From Dioscorea cayenensis subsp. rotundata (taxonomy: Eukaryota; Streptophyta; Magnoliopsida; Dioscoreales; Dioscoreaceae): a DNA stretch of 64,000 nt. Both the position numbers and the translations under genes were made by a program. The stretch lies in NCBI RefSeq assembly GCF_009730915.1, contig NC_052476.1, forward strand, positions 1,240,001 to 1,304,000. The letters run 5' to 3'. Numbering within the stretch: the first letter of the stretch is position 1; the number at the start of each line of letters is the position of its first letter. The notes beneath the pieces were generated by a model. The model made no database searches, had not been told where the DNA came from, and saw only the letters and a program-made list of their open reading frames with translations. Below, piece after piece: positions 37,555-50,944 of this stretch.

Positions 37555-37599
37555 GCAAAGGACTTTGGAGACGACGAGTGAGGTTAAGGTCACCGTCAA

Positions 37600-38780
37600 G
37601 TGAGATTAAGATATGGAAACAACACGGATTATTATAATTGTATATCGGGTTTGGTCAATAGGATCCGAAACCGATATCAGGTTTTGGTAGGGTGGTGCGA
37701 TACCGGGTGGTGATCGTAAGCAGAGAAAGTGGATAAATGCATAGTTTTCTGGAAACTTTTTATTTATTTATTTATTTTTAATTTTAATAATTATTTTTTG
37801 TGGATTTGTCTGAGTTGTTAGCACTTTCAATTATTATAAATGATTAATTAATTGCAAGATGTTTACATTTTTAAGTATTATTTTAATAAAATTATGGATT
37901 AAATGGGATTTGGGATGAAAAGATACAGAGCTTGGTGATTAGGAAGTTGAACATTGCATGGACACTTGGCTTAAAAGTTGGTTTAACTAGTTAATTACTT
38001 GATTATGCTTGGCTAAATGTGATTCTGGTTTAAGTTAATTAGCTCATTAGTGTTCAATGTGCTGGTGCTCACTAGTCACTAGCCCTCTTGTTCTCCTTTG
38101 TTGAAGTTATGTATATAAAGCCATTTATCTACTGAATCTAATTATTATAATAAAGTTCTAATTCAGTACAACACTAGACTACTAATTATATATATATATT
38201 TTTAGTATATATTTTAAAAAATATTATCCTACATAAAAATTATTTTCACATAATAATAAAATTAAATATGATAACGATTTCTTGATTTATTAACATCCAT
38301 TTATATATGATTTTTTGTTTTTTCTGAACTTCAAGTAGAGTGAAAAAGTATATATTTGCAAAAATATTACCATAAATAAAAATTATTTTCAATTAATTAA
38401 CAGTAAAATTAAATATACTAATGATCTCTTGATCATAACGCATGTATAGAATTTTTTTATCTTTTCCAAAAAGATGTATTCAAATCCTAGTAGTTAATTC
38501 ACGTAAAGTGAAAACACATATATATTTGTGCATGTTTTTAATATATGGGTTTGTTCGCATCATTGATATGCAATAAAACACAAAATATATTATCAAATAT
38601 TAAATATTTCTTTATTTTTTTTTTCAAATGAATAATATATACATTATACACACACATATATAAATGCAATAGTTGAAAGGTATATATCAAGGCCAACAAA
38701 TTTCAAAGATATATCCAAATAAATTTAAAAATAAAATAAATATCCTCTTAATAATTATAAGGAATATTCCTCCCGGTCCT
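37600..38780. other. Intergenic DNA between the divergent MAPKK and nicastrin genes
   Basis: AT-rich, with AT tracts near 38189 and 38650; no gene seen. It separates two divergent promoters. Confidence 0.5.
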
Positions 38781-38785
38781 TGTAA

Positions 38786-38804
38786 GCACGTGCGGCGCAC
38801 GTGC
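38786..38804 (+). promoter_or_regulatory. Double G-box in the nicastrin promoter
   Basis: GCACGTGC, the spacer GGC, then GCACGTGC again, 97 bp before the ATG. Each half is a palindromic CACGTG G-box, the binding site of bZIP and bHLH factors. Confidence 0.6.
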
Positions 38805-38900
38805 GAGACGGAAGGGGGCAACTAAACAAGAGAAAAGAGTGAAGCGTTCGCTGATCGCGGGAAGCGAAGGCGAAGCTCGTCCCAGTTCGCCATCGCCGCC

Positions 38901-41900
38901 ATGGCTCTCAACCTCATCTCCGCCGCATTCTTCCTTGTCATCACCGTCCCTCGTATTCTAGGCGCCGGTGAGCTCCTCTACTCTCTCCCCTCTCTTCTCA
39001 GATCCTCTTTGATCGCCCAATTTGCTTTGAAGTTCGGTGGAGGAGACCCCCCCATATGGCTCTGAATTGTGGTGCCATTTCTGGATTTATTTTTTCAATT
39101 GGAGTTTTTCTCAATTAATTTGTGCATGAGATTGTATGATTTTTTGATCGTATGAACTTCGATGAGTGTAAAATGCGCGAAATTTGAATTAGGGTTTGTG
39201 GTGTGGTCTCCCATCCACCGCCCTGATTGATCCTTCATCTACTTTAGACTAGCTTTAGATTACGAAATACCACTCGGGGTGTTCGAGGGAAGTAACATGT
39301 TGATTGGCAACTTGTTTGATTTGTGCTGCGTGGTTTTTGCTAATTGTTTTTTTTTTTTATCCATTGAGAACTTGGCAGTGTGAATGCTCTTCAAGTTTGG
39401 ATTTTTGAGGTTTTTCTCATAGTATCATTTTATTGTTTCCTCTTCTTGTGATGTGTGTGTTTGAACTTGTCCCTTTAATATGAATACCTAATTTCTCTCA
39501 TTATGTGGGGTACTCTTTAGTAGTTGATTGTAGATTCCTTTTTGTGCAGTGTCTGGTCTCATGGTCATCTTTACATTTGCATAGTTCTATTTTTTATTTT
39601 TTATTTTTCTCTTTTTGTATAATCAAACAGTAACTTGGTGTTTATTGGATAACTTAGGAGAAGTGGAATCAGTACCAGATCTTGAGAAGGCTATGTACTT
39701 GACTGTTGAAGGTTATCCTTGCGTTAGGCTTCTGAATCTCTCTAGTGAAATTGGTTGCTCAAGTAAGTAACAAGAACACAATACTTTCCTTCTGATTGTT
39801 GAAAACTTTGTCCTCTTAATACTCCACAAATGCCGCTGCCATGCACGGTTTTTTTCATAACTATGTGTTAATTGATCTATTATGTGTCCAGATCCTGGTA
39901 GTGGGAAGGTTGTTGCACCCATTGTACGATTTAGTAATGCTCATGACCAGTTGGATCGTTTGTCTACAGTCTTGATCTCCATAGATGAGATGCAAAGCTT
40001 TTTTCTCAGGCATGGATGTTATCATCTACTTGAAATGCTTTCAAAGTTTTGCTTCATTTAGCATCTTCATGTTTTTGAATTTTGAGAGCAGAAAGCATTG
40101 TTCTCAAATTCTGGAGTTGTAGAATGGTGATTGAAAGCTCTCGTGTGTTAGTATGATAAATTGCTAATTTAATTTTATACTGCATAACTGGAAATAAGAT
40201 TCTCATAAATCTGCAGCCTAATTGTTTGAGGGTCATATGGGTATCCCTTATAGTTGTTCTTTTGGTGGGAGTATTCTTAAATTGTTAGCATAAATATTCT
40301 GCTGATGTCTTATCATTTGATTTTTCACACACGCATATCTTTTTGAATTTAAATGAAAATTTATATTTCTTCTACAGGGTTTCTAGTGATTTGTATTTTG
40401 CCAAAAAAGTAGCTGGTGTTTTGGTTGAGCCTAGCAACCTGAACAAGTCAATAGGTCAGTTCATGAACATGTTCAACACAGCATATTTAACGGTTGTGAT
40501 TCAGCTGTGCTTTGTTGTTTAATACTGACAGATATGTATATATGTTTCTTGTTTTATTGTTCAACGTTAGTATATATATATTCAACACTTTTAACACTTG
40601 TGTCCAGGATTCTCACCTGTTGAAAAGTTTCCGCAAGCTGCATTTGCACCCTATCAGAGCCTGAATTATGAGTGGAACCCTACTGTATGCTATTGACTTC
40701 CATTTGTGAATTACAGTTAAATGTTATTGATTGCTGGGATAATAATCCCTTCCAGAAAATTGAAAAGTGCTTCTACAGTTGGCTCTAGAAAGCTGCTATA
40801 ATAAATGTTTCTTTGCGACGCAGGGTTCTGGTATCATGTGGAATAGCTATGATTTTCCGGTTTTTCTACTTTCCGAGAAGAGTGCATCAATTGTTCAAGA
40901 AGTAATTTGACTTATCTCCTTTCATTTTTATGTTCATCTATTGTTGGACTGAGAATTTGTGATTACTTCACCAATATTGAGGTTCACAGTGGTTCTATTT
41001 TCCTAATGTTTCAATAGTTGTATTGTGAGAGGTCTTTTGTGTTGCTATACCTTTTTCATGCTTTTAATGAATTTAATCTTGATGAATAATGCCTTTTATG
41101 TTAAATTGTCTTGTGCATTGTGTGAAATATTCCGTTTGGTCGTGCAGATAGTTATCAAGAACATGAAGGACAACACTGCATATCGAACTGATGTTGCTGA
41201 GTTTGATCTGGTCATGCAGGTCTGAGGCTCTATTAAATTTGTGTTAGTACTGTAGAAGCAAAGTTTTTTTTTTTATACTAGCTATAATTTCATCCAAAAA
41301 TGATCTAATGTGTATCTTTTCGTCCAGACAACAAAGGTTGGGACGCATGATTCTGAATCTTGCCTGAAAGAAGGATCTTGTCTCCCCTTAGGTGGTTACA
41401 GGTGAGGTTTCTGGTGTATAAACTCAGGACGAATTTGTTTATAGGAGGGCTATCATTCTTGAATTCTTTGAGTATTTTCATAGGTGCATAGTCTTATGAT
41501 GGTTTATGGCACATGCGTACACGGGATGCCTTCTCATTTTATTTGAGATTAAAGCTATCTGGATCAACTTCAATAATAAAAAACAATGACATTTTTTCTA
41601 TGCTGTCCATGTCCGATATTGTGTGATTGACCATCCAGCATGATAGCTTGATTTGGAATGTATGACAAAAAATTGTCCATGTTCAGATGTCTTTATTTGA
41701 GACATGTTTTTATGTTCAGCTTTTAATTTTTAATTTTGGTACTCTGATGTCTGAAGGGCAGTGTCTGGTCTTCACTACCACCAATCAATATTTCATCACT
41801 GGGGCCACCCAAACCTATCCTATTGACCATTGTATCTCAAGATTCTGCATCCTTTTTCCGTGATCAAAGTATTGGTGCTGATTCTCCTTTATCTGTAAGC

Positions 41901-44707
41901 TTTTGGTGCAAGGATTTCCATATTTGTATAGTTATATTTCTGGCTATTTTTATGGCAATATTTTATGGTAAGTATGAAAATGGAAGGAATAATATTTGGC
42001 TTTTACTCAGGGGTTGATAGCATTGTTGGCTGCAGTTGATGCTCTTTCTAATATTGGCAGTTTAGATAAGCTGCAGAAGCAGGTATGCTTATTATTCTCG
42101 TATGTCCAGTGTGCGCATGTCTGCATGCATGCAAGAAGGGTAGTTCAAGGATTGGCTTCTGTTAGGCCTTTTCCTTTCCTTATCAGAGCTAAACTATATG
42201 CATTTTTTTCTTTTGACCTGCCATATATCCTAGAAATTAGCTGCCTACTGCATTTTTGTTTTCTGATTTGAGCTATTCTGCAGCTTGTTTTTGCAGTTTT
42301 TACAGGGGAAGCATGGGGTTATCTTGGTAGCAGAAGATTTCTACATGAACTAGATATTGGTACAGATGGCTTGAAGGGCCTGAATGGTACACTAATTGAA
42401 CAGGCAAGTCTCCTTCTCAATAGTAAATTAGTGAATAAAAATAGAGTATATTACATTCTATCATGGCTATTACTGGTAACCAGATTATGCTTTTGAAGAT
42501 TTTGAGTATTTCTAAGTTCCACTTGTTTAAACTCCTTTTTCCTTAAAAATATGGTTATCATTCATATATCTGAAAATTATGCTACACATTCTATGCTTGT
42601 TGGTTTCTGTAATTAGTCCATCTTGCAAGGACCATCTATCAGCCCTTCAACCCTGAAATGACATGCTACATTATTTGAAATTTAATCTAATTTTAACTCC
42701 TGCACCTAAGGGTTTCTGCTCTCAAAGAATGTTTATTTGCTATGCAAACTAATTATTGTCCTAACAATCAGCATATGTAGCTATCAAAATGTGGAACTAT
42801 AGAAGTGACTATGCTTGATTTACGGTGTTCTCAATGCCACATTTACCAACTATCGTATGTTTAGTTTCACTTCAAATGTTTGATTTGTTCAAGATGGTAA
42901 TCCTATTCTATCACTTAGGTTTTGGAGATTGGATCTGTTGGACAAGGCTTGGGTGAAGGTTTCACAACTTTTTATGCGCACACAGAAGTGGTGAGAAATG
43001 TGCTTGAAGTTTATGCTCCAATCTTATCTATGTAGAAATTTTGGATGATGTTGTTGCATGTCTCTCTACTGCTTAAAAATTTTGTCTATGAAGATCCTTG
43101 CATGAATCTTATTTAACATTTTGTGTTTGGAGATCCTGCATGATGTGGTTGCATGCATATCTACTTTCACTTAAAATTCTGCTTGATGTCACTAGATGGA
43201 ATTAATGCTCCAGAATAGATTATTATGAAGGTGTATATGTGGGCTTTGTGCAACTTGGTGGTGCATAGGAGAAATTAGATGCACTGGTAGTGTGTTGTTG
43301 AGCATCAGTTAGCATGCATTAGAACTACCTGTACAATTACTTCAATATAATGCAAGGAATAATATTTGAAAGCACAAATCTTGATTTCATTTGGTTCTGA
43401 TGTAGGACTCATCTAAGACAAAAGAAATGCTTAATGCATTGCAAAAGGCTAGTGTTTCACTTGGCACTGACAATGTTAAAATGAAAAGAGCAGATGCATC
43501 AAATCCTGGTCTTCCTCCATCTTCAATGATGGCATTTTTAAGAAAGGTTGGAGAAAGCTGGATGCCTTTTATGTGAATTTCAACTGATGTGCTAATTTTT
43601 TTATCCTTGCAACATCACTTGCTGTTTTTATCAACTGTTTATCTCTTTACAGAACCAATCAACTTCCGGGGTTGTCTTGGAGGAATTTGATGGCTCCTTT
43701 AGTAACAAATTCTATCACAGTCATCTGGATAATCCATGTGGGGTGAATATATTAGACCATTTACATTAATATAATGCCAGGTAAACTAACTAAAATTTTC
43801 TATCACTATGCAGCAAATATCAACTCTTCATCCATAGCAGCAGCTGCCATTCTGGCTGCACGTGCTATTTATATTCTTGCTACTGGTGATCTGACATTAA
43901 ATCTCATCGCACTGAATTCTATTAAGATTAACATGTCATTGGTGGAAGAATTGGTTGGATGCCTTTTGACCTGTGAGCCTGGCCTTTCTTGTGCTTTGGT
44001 TAAAAAGTTCATTTCTCCTAGCAACACCTGCCCTAGTCATTATGTCGGTGTTTTTCTTGGTATGCCATCTAATATCAAATATGAGCAATACCCTGAATAC
44101 GTGGATGATACCTCTCGGTTTGTCTGGAATTTTCTTGCGGATAGAACTGCAACTCAAACTAGTAATGCAAGTTTTTGCACAAGAGAGTGCGATGGAGAAG
44201 GTGAAGTTTGCATTGGAGCAGAACCAGCGGGTAAAGGCAGATGTATGATATCCACAACCAGGTAATTTGACCTCTTGTTGCCATGTATGCTTTCGAGCTA
44301 TTCTTATGAAGCCAATTAAATGCGGCATACAAAATAGGAGTGATTCTTGTTGCCATGTGCAGCTGCCTATTTTTATGTTGTTCATGTTTTTGCTTTTTCC
44401 TCAATGTGAGATTAATAATGGAAATGCTATTGTTGCTTTCAGATATATTCCCGCTTATTCCACCAGGTTGACATTTGAAGGAAACTCCTGGCAAGTCATT
44501 CCTGCTGATGCTTCTGATTCAATGGGGCTTGTCGATCCAGTGTGGACTGAAAGCTATTGGGGTACCCTTGGCTTGCGAATCTATAAGGTGCAAAGTTCAG
44601 CATATGATCACCTTGTTCTTCTTGGTGGCGTGGCTGTAACAGCCGTGGCCTATCTTGCAGTAATTGTCACCAGAACCTGCCTTGTAAAGGCCTTGAAGCA
44701 TGATTAG
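38901..44707 (+). CDS. NCT: Nicastrin, gamma-secretase subunit
   Basis: Large glycoprotein subunit of gamma-secretase; its ectodomain gates substrates for presenilin in endomembranes. Sixteen exons: 38901-38967, 39658-39762, 39892-40009, 40378-40454, 40608-40684, 40824-40901, 41148-41219, 41328-41401, 41762-41894, 42011-42082, 42284-42403, 42919-42990, 43406-43546, 43653-43737, 43814-44261 and 44443-44707. They encode 667 residues, close to Arabidopsis (about 676). A signal peptide (NLISAAFFLVITVPRILG) starts it. Family signatures are SGIMWNSYDFPVFLLSE, LPLGGYSVWSSLPP, FTGEAWGYLGSRRFLHELD (the DYIGS-type region), NPGLPPSSMMAFLRKN, FYHSHLDNPSNINSSS and YIPAYSTRL. One membrane segment (VLLGGVAVTAVAYLAVIV) lies near the C-terminus, which ends KALKHD. 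Introns 3 and 11 use GC donors (40010 and 42404). Several N-glycosylation sequons (NLS, NIS, NGT, NQS, NMS, NAS) fit the lumenal location. Confidence 0.95.
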
Positions 44708-45532
44708 CTCCACATTGCACTACACATTCTGCAGATCATTCTAAATCACACCTGAATTCGTAGTCACCATGGATCTCGAAGAAAGTATATCATCTTTGGG
44801 GAACTGTAATGCCGTCTTTTGGTACTATTTGACAAAGATGCTGACCCTTACCTTGTAGGAATTGTTATTCAAAGAATTTATCAGTCAATTCACGGAAATG
44901 TGCCAATTGTATTCATCAGTCAGTTAGCATTGATATGATACATATAAAAATTGCTTATGCCTGTCTGGCAATTTTAATTTTCAGAATGTATCTTCTTAGG
45001 GGACGTTTGGGAACGTTTGGTTTATGGTAATGACATATTATCACGTAATGAAATTATCATAATAATATGAGTGGAATTGTTATATGGTTGGGAATATTGT
45101 GGTAATTTGATTTAATTATGTTTGGTTTTTAATGTTTTTAGGTTGATGATGTGATGTTACTTACCAAATTGTTATCGGTGTAATATCAAGTGGGGTCATA
45201 TATTTCAAATTACCACATAACATATGGTAATTTTTCAATATCATCGGGAATTAAGTGGGTTTTTAATAGATGGAACCATCAGTAGCAACTACCTTGAGAT
45301 CTAGATAAACAGGTTCAAGAGAAATGAGTTAAACATGTATATACTTTCTCTATGATTCTTGATACCTCTCAAGTGTAATGATCAGCAGTATTCAAAGTTC
45401 ATAAAAACAAACGAAAAGGGACAAAAAAGAGCACATCTATTTTCTGGTAAAGGTTTGTTAGTGCCCTTTACCTTTATTTGCATGCATGCTTTAGCCAATC
45501 TTCAAGGAATCAAAGCACTAGCAGTCCTTTTA
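44708..45532. other. Nicastrin 3' flank with a possible transposon remnant
   Basis: At about 45000, GGGGACGTTTGGGAACGTTTGG begins a stretch with the style of a Tourist-like left end (key part GGGGACGTTTGG). No complementary right end was found before 45270, so it is at most a remnant. Confidence 0.35.
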
Positions 45533-46443
45533 GGGGGTGTTTGGATACCAAGATTGGAGTGGGAGTGAGGGGGGAGTGGTTGTAAGCCCTTATTTGGGCA
45601 TACATCAGTGGGAACGAGGGTGGATTGTGGAAGGAGTGAGACTCACCCATGTGAGTGAGTCTCACTCCCCAAGAATTGGGCGGATTGGCCCGGATTGGAC
45701 AGAGAAATGACATATATGCCCTTCTCTGTGTCTTTTGCTTGGAAACATGATTATTCCATTTATCATATATAGCAGAGAAAAATAAAGAGATGGCAGGAAA
45801 AAAATTTTTCATATTATTATTATTTTTCAATGTTATTACAAATATTTATTTTGATAATTAATTAGTTAATTTTTTTTTAATTAGTTAATTTTTTTATGTG
45901 TTACACAAATATAATTAAAAATAACTCATTATAATTAATACCATTAATTACTTGCTAATTAATAATATTAATATTTGAATATAATACTTATAATAAAAAT
46001 TATAGTATTATAAAAATTAAATAGTTATTTCTTATAATTAATTAGTTACATTTTTTTCAATGTTTTTTAAAAATTATAATTAAAAAAACAACTCATTATA
46101 TTTAACACCATTAATTAATAGCTAATTAATGATATTAAAATCTCATCCCAAAAATTAGAATGAAATTATAGTATAATAAAATTAAATATTTATTTTTGAT
46201 AATTAAAAAATATATATAACTAAAAATAACTCATGATTATATATACAATATCATTGATATAGATGAGGGACATAAGTGTCATTTTACCATATCTACTTTC
46301 TTTACTTTTTTCATTCCCAATAAATTACACTCTTCAAATCCTACCAACCAAACACATCCTTCATTCTCACTCCTCCTCCATTACCTCTCATGTCAGTCCC
46401 AATCCACTTCTCCCCAATCCATTCTTGGCATCCAAACACCCCC
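45533..46443. mobile_element. Tourist-like (PIF/Harbinger) MITE, 911 bp
   Basis: Left end GGGGGTGTTTGGATACCAAG and right end CTTGGCATCCAAACACCCCC are inverted repeats with one mismatch over 20 bp. The likeness continues inward for about 10 more bases. TTA flanks both ends (45530-45532 and 46444-46446), the 3-bp target-site duplication of PIF/Harbinger elements. The interior is AT-rich with no transposase. Confidence 0.9.
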
Positions 46444-46446
46444 TTA

Positions 46447-47440
46447 GTGCCTTTCTTGTCTGTGGCACGTGCGGGCCACAAGCTCATACTAATTGAATCA
46501 TTATGGATGCATATCTATGAACTTCAATCATGGAATATTCTTCAAATCATATTCTTTTCGTTTTTCTAGTTGTAATGAACCTTTCACGTGGTTTGAGAAG
46601 GTAAACTATTGATTTAATTTGTCAAAAAGCATTAGTCTATCTTATTTGATTATAAAAATTAAACTTGAAAAACAATATAATGGTTTTCTAAGCTAAGTAA
46701 AAGTTAATTATTAAGAGTCTATGTTCTCATTTGGATAAACCAGTGGCGGCATACGTGTCTGCACGTGGGCATTGTTTGTCTCTTGAGATCGTGGCCGCCA
46801 CGCGCCTCATCAGCTTTTGTCACCATTATGCATGCGCTTACACTTGCTCTTATTTTTCTTACATACCACCTCAGCAAACAAAAAGGGTGAACAATCACAG
46901 GTTAACACAATGATATGTTATCAAATGATGCTTAAGGTCAAATCCCTACACTAAAGTATTGTAATAGTAATATACTGATATTATAGTAATATTTTTCACG
47001 CATTATTTACTGTTTAGCGGGTTTGAGTGGATCCCATACGGCAGATGATTTATTCTTTCTCTCTCCAGAGTTGCATGGTAGAAATAGTACACTTTAAAAA
47101 AACTAATAAATTACTGTAATTGGCACATGTTTGTACTTATTTGTTCATTGAAAACAATTGTCTCTTTCGTTAAAAAAATAATAAATCATAAATTTGCGTT
47201 CAATTTAAAAGGAAAAAAAAATAAAAAAATTAAAGTGTTGAATTCAAATTAAAATTTCTCAAAAATAAATGGCAGGTAATTATAATTTTTAATAGGAGAT
47301 AAATATTAAATGCTAAATTATAATTAACCACAAACAGTTACAGTGGGCTCTTTCCTTCTTATTAAGTTCTTGCGTGGCATCCTCGTAAATAACTCGAAAA
47401 ACCACGTCCAAAACAGGGAATCCACTATCAACCCCCTTTT
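46447..47440. other. Upstream DNA of the iron transporter gene
   Basis: A GC-richer island at 46740-46810 contains a G-box (GCACGTGG near 46761) and palindromic GTGGCCGCCACGCG. Otherwise AT-rich; no gene seen. Confidence 0.45.
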
Positions 47441-47443
47441 CCG

Positions 47444-47452
47444 CTATAAAAA
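47444..47452 (+). promoter_or_regulatory. TATA box of the iron transporter gene
   Basis: CTATAAAAA lies 77 bp before the ATG at 47521. A CT-rich leader follows (CTCCTCCTTCTTCTTCTC). Confidence 0.65.
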
Positions 47453-47520
47453 CCCCTTTCATAGTGCAAGCTCACCGCCACGTCTCTCTCCTCCTCCTTC
47501 TTCTTCTCCTCTTCTCTCTA

Positions 47521-50500
47521 ATGGCGTCGGATTCAACGAGGCTGCTTCTCGGCCACAAGGAGAAGCACTTCACCGCCGGCGATGTGGTGAGGGACGTCAT
47601 CATGGGAGTCTCCGATGGCCTCACCGTCCCATTTGCCCTCGCCGCCGGACTCTCTGGTGCCAAGGTTCCTTCCTCCCTTATTCTCGTCGCCGGACTCGCT
47701 GAGGTCGCCGCCGGATCCATCTCCATGGGCCTCGGCGGGTACTCTCTCTCTCTCTCTCTCTCTCTCATCTCTTTTCCCATTTTTTTCACTTAATTTCCTC
47801 TTTTATTTACCATAGAGATTACCTGGTGATTTTCCATCTTCTTCTCATACTTCTCTCCATTTTCAACCCTTTGATTCACCGATTTAGTAGTTGAAATTTC
47901 TCAAAATACATTGGATCTCTAGGGTTATTCAATGAAATTCTTTCTTAGGGATTTCACAATACCATACTAATTTATGACTAATTTCACTTTTTTTTTTATC
48001 TAATTTTCTCCATTTTCATGGTTTTATTTATATATATAAAGACGACAAGATCCTTTCAGTAAGTAGGGGTGTCAAGGGATACGGATGTCATATTGAGTAA
48101 TTAAAGATCTATAAGATATTTTAGCAATTTATATAATAAATCTACTATCATATAATAAAATGGTAAAGGAATGACATCTTCTCATGTGTTATGAGTGAAT
48201 AGAAAATATTGTTACAGTATTTATATCAGTATTTATATAATATTCTACAATGTATATATGACTTAAAAATTTAATCTAATATCTATTATCAGTGAATAAA
48301 TAATATTGTTATAAGATTTATATAATATTCTATAATGTATTTGTATAGTACAATATTATACGGTTGACCCAGGATTTTTTTTTTAAATAAAATGAATAAA
48401 TTACGAATTTATTAGAGAAAAAAAAAAGCAAAGTATAAAAAGAAAACAGAAACCGTAAACATAAGAACGAAGGAAGTTTTTTTTTTTTGGGAAGAGGAGC
48501 GGGGCGAACCCACTGAGGCAGGGGATGTGCACTGAAGTCTCGGTGGGAACCCAGTGGGGACGAGCACGCGCTCACGTGAGTCTCTGGAAACCACTCTGAC
48601 ACAACCACTATTCACAACTCCCGGGAAATGCTAGACTACTGAGAATCGAACTCTCACCACTCGGTGAGAGCTCTATCGGCGACCCGTGTATCAATAGACC
48701 CGCAGGTAGTTGGTAAGAATGAAAGAAGTTGACCTAAGAATTTGATCTAAGGTTTTTTTTTCCCATTCACCACTTTTGTTATTCAATGAAAATTCTGAAA
48801 ATATATAAGATTTCAAAATAAATAAATAAATAAAAATCCGATTTTGGAAATAATTTTTATGCTGATGTGTATGACACGTGGCAGGTATCTAGCTGCCAAA
48901 AGTGAGGCTGAGCATTACCAACGGGAACTGAAGCGAGAGCAGGACGAGATCATCAACGTTCCTGACACCGGTACATTGCACTTTGATTTGATTTCTTCAA
49001 TCGTTTGATTTTGATCGAACGGTTGGACTTCGATGATCGATACAGAGGCTGCGGAGATTGGAGAGATCTTATCAAAGTATGGATTGGAGCCTCATGAGTA
49101 TGCCCCTGTTGTTAGTGCTCTTCGCAAGAACCCTCAGGCATGGCTTGACTTCATGATGAGGTATGTGATTGTTATCTTCCAAGTTTAAAGTTAGTGTTAG
49201 TCTCTGAATTGAGTTATTTATTATCTGTTCTAGCAATTCAAATAATAACATGTTTATTTTAATTTTTAATTTTAATAAATTTATTCATTTTGTTCTGTTT
49301 AACCTGATTCAATGTGTGTGTGTATACAATATAAAAACTTTAACAAATCAGTCTAATTTAGAGCCCAAAATGATCCTATTTTGACTTTAGAAATCATTAG
49401 ATTTAAACTTTGCTTGTATTTAATTACCATTACAGATTGTATTTCATTTCCATTGGTTAAGAATTCAAATATGTGACTTGTTCACAATTTCTTTTTTTCA
49501 CAAGTCATAATTTTTAATTATTATAGTGATCATTGTAAGTAGAGTCGAACTCTTCATCTCTCACTTGAGGGAGAAAAATGAGTTATTACCATTTTATTGT
49601 GGAGTTAGTTTTTGTCACATTCTAAGAAAAAAAAACTTATATTTTGATCAATAATTTGTAATTTTGTCCATTTTATACCAAACTTTTGTGTCTCGTTAGA
49701 TTATGAGTTTGATTCTTTTTTTATTTTTTTAATAAATGTGGATAAGTTACAGCCTTCAAAAGAAAAATAAGTCTCTAGCCTCTTACTGCATATGGAAGTG
49801 GTTTTGTCCATATTCTCACAACAACAACAAAAACGTACATATATATTTGTTAATAATTTACAATTTTGCTCATTTCGTTACAAAATTTGTGCACCTTGCT
49901 AGATTTTGTGTTGATTTTTTTACAATTGATTGTCTCAAAAAGAAATAGAATTTATAAATGATTTGTATTTTTTAGTGGCTGCTTTGGTTTTCGTGCTTAT
50001 GTTTAGTTAGAACATGTGTATTAAAAATAAATAATATGAATTTGGTTTGTCTTGCATAAGATTTATTGTATAAAACGATGAAGTGATTTGATCGAGATAT
50101 AAGGACTAATATACTAATGATTTCATTCAGATCTTGAATATCAATTTTATTATATAGACAAAATAATATACTATACTAGTATGCATCTTGGAAAAGGCAT
50201 CTATGAGCTCTAATGGATTGTTTGGCATTTGGCCGAAATATCTTTTCTTTTTTCAAGATACACAGCTATTGATAAAAGCTTTAATCTTGAGTTTCATTCT
50301 CTATTTCTAGCTAGCAAAAGCCATATTGATCAAAACTATCTTTGAGGATTTGAAAACAATGACAAAGTGAATATAAGCATGGATATTGTCATTTTTAAGA
50401 AGTGGAGTTATGCTGTGATTCTCTTACTTTAATAATATGTTATTCCATCTACTTATATAAACTATAATGCTCTTAAATGCTAGATATTAAGATTATCCAA

Positions 50501-50944
50501 GTTAATATTTTTGTTTTTTTCACCTTGTCATATGCATTTGCAAACACACATTGACATTGTGTTTCAATAAATTGTCAACTCTGAAAGAGTTTCATAATCA
50601 AATTAATATAATAAGAGTTTGATGATTATGAATGTGAAATCAGGTTTGAGCTTGGGTTGGAGAAACCAGAGCCAAGAAGAGCAATTGAGAGTGCCTTAAC
50701 AATTGCAATAGCTTATGTGGTAGGAGGCCTGGTGCCCCTCCTACCTTATGTTTTCATTCCAAGAGCTCAGAATGCCATGTTTACATCCATTGGAGTCACC
50801 TTGGCAGCACTCTTATTCTTCGGCTATATTAAAGGCCAATTCACCGGTCACCGGCCTGTTCTCAGTGCCGTCCAAACAGCATTCATTGGTGCACTGGCCT
50901 CCGCCGCAGCCTTCGCAATGGCCAAGGCTGTTCAAGCTATATGA
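47521..50944 (+). CDS. VIT1: Vacuolar iron transporter (VIT1/CCC1 family)
   Basis: Moves Fe2+ (and Mn2+) into the vacuole in exchange for protons, setting iron storage and detoxification. Four exons (47521-47738, 48885-48970, 49046-49160, 50644-50944) give 239 residues (family about 250). Membrane helix 1 holds DGLTVPFALAAGLSG with the conserved Asp32, and helix 2 ends SMGLGGY with the conserved Met; both are transport residues in the family. The cytosolic Glu-rich metal-binding part (KSEAEHYQRELKREQDEI, then EAAEIGEIL) is encoded by exons 2-3. Three helices follow (IAIAYVVGGLVPLLPYVF, FTSIGVTLAALLFFGYIKG, TAFIGALASAAAFAMAKAV). It is the full-length VIT type with the metal-binding domain, not the shorter VTL type that lacks it. 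Intron 1 carries a SINE, and intron 3 is 1.5 kb. Confidence 0.94.
48479..48714 (-). mobile_element. SINE in intron 1 of the iron transporter gene, antisense
   Basis: Read on the minus strand it starts CGGGTCTATTGATACACGGG, carries a B-box GAGTTCGATTCTC and ends CCGCTCCTCTTCCC followed by a run of A. AAGAACGAAGGAAGTT (48463-48478) and AAGAATGAAAGAAGTT (48715-48730) are a 16-bp target-site duplication with two mismatches. About 236 bp. Confidence 0.85.

Noticed and set aside
36932-37558. 208-residue open frame across the MAPKK 5' end (minus strand)
   Set aside because: Pro/Ser/Arg-rich translation of the GC-rich kinase exon in the wrong frame; the kinase motifs lie in the other two frames.
45000-45270. 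Possible second Tourist-like element next to the 911-bp one
   Set aside because: Only a left-end style sequence (GGGGACGTTTGG); no right end.
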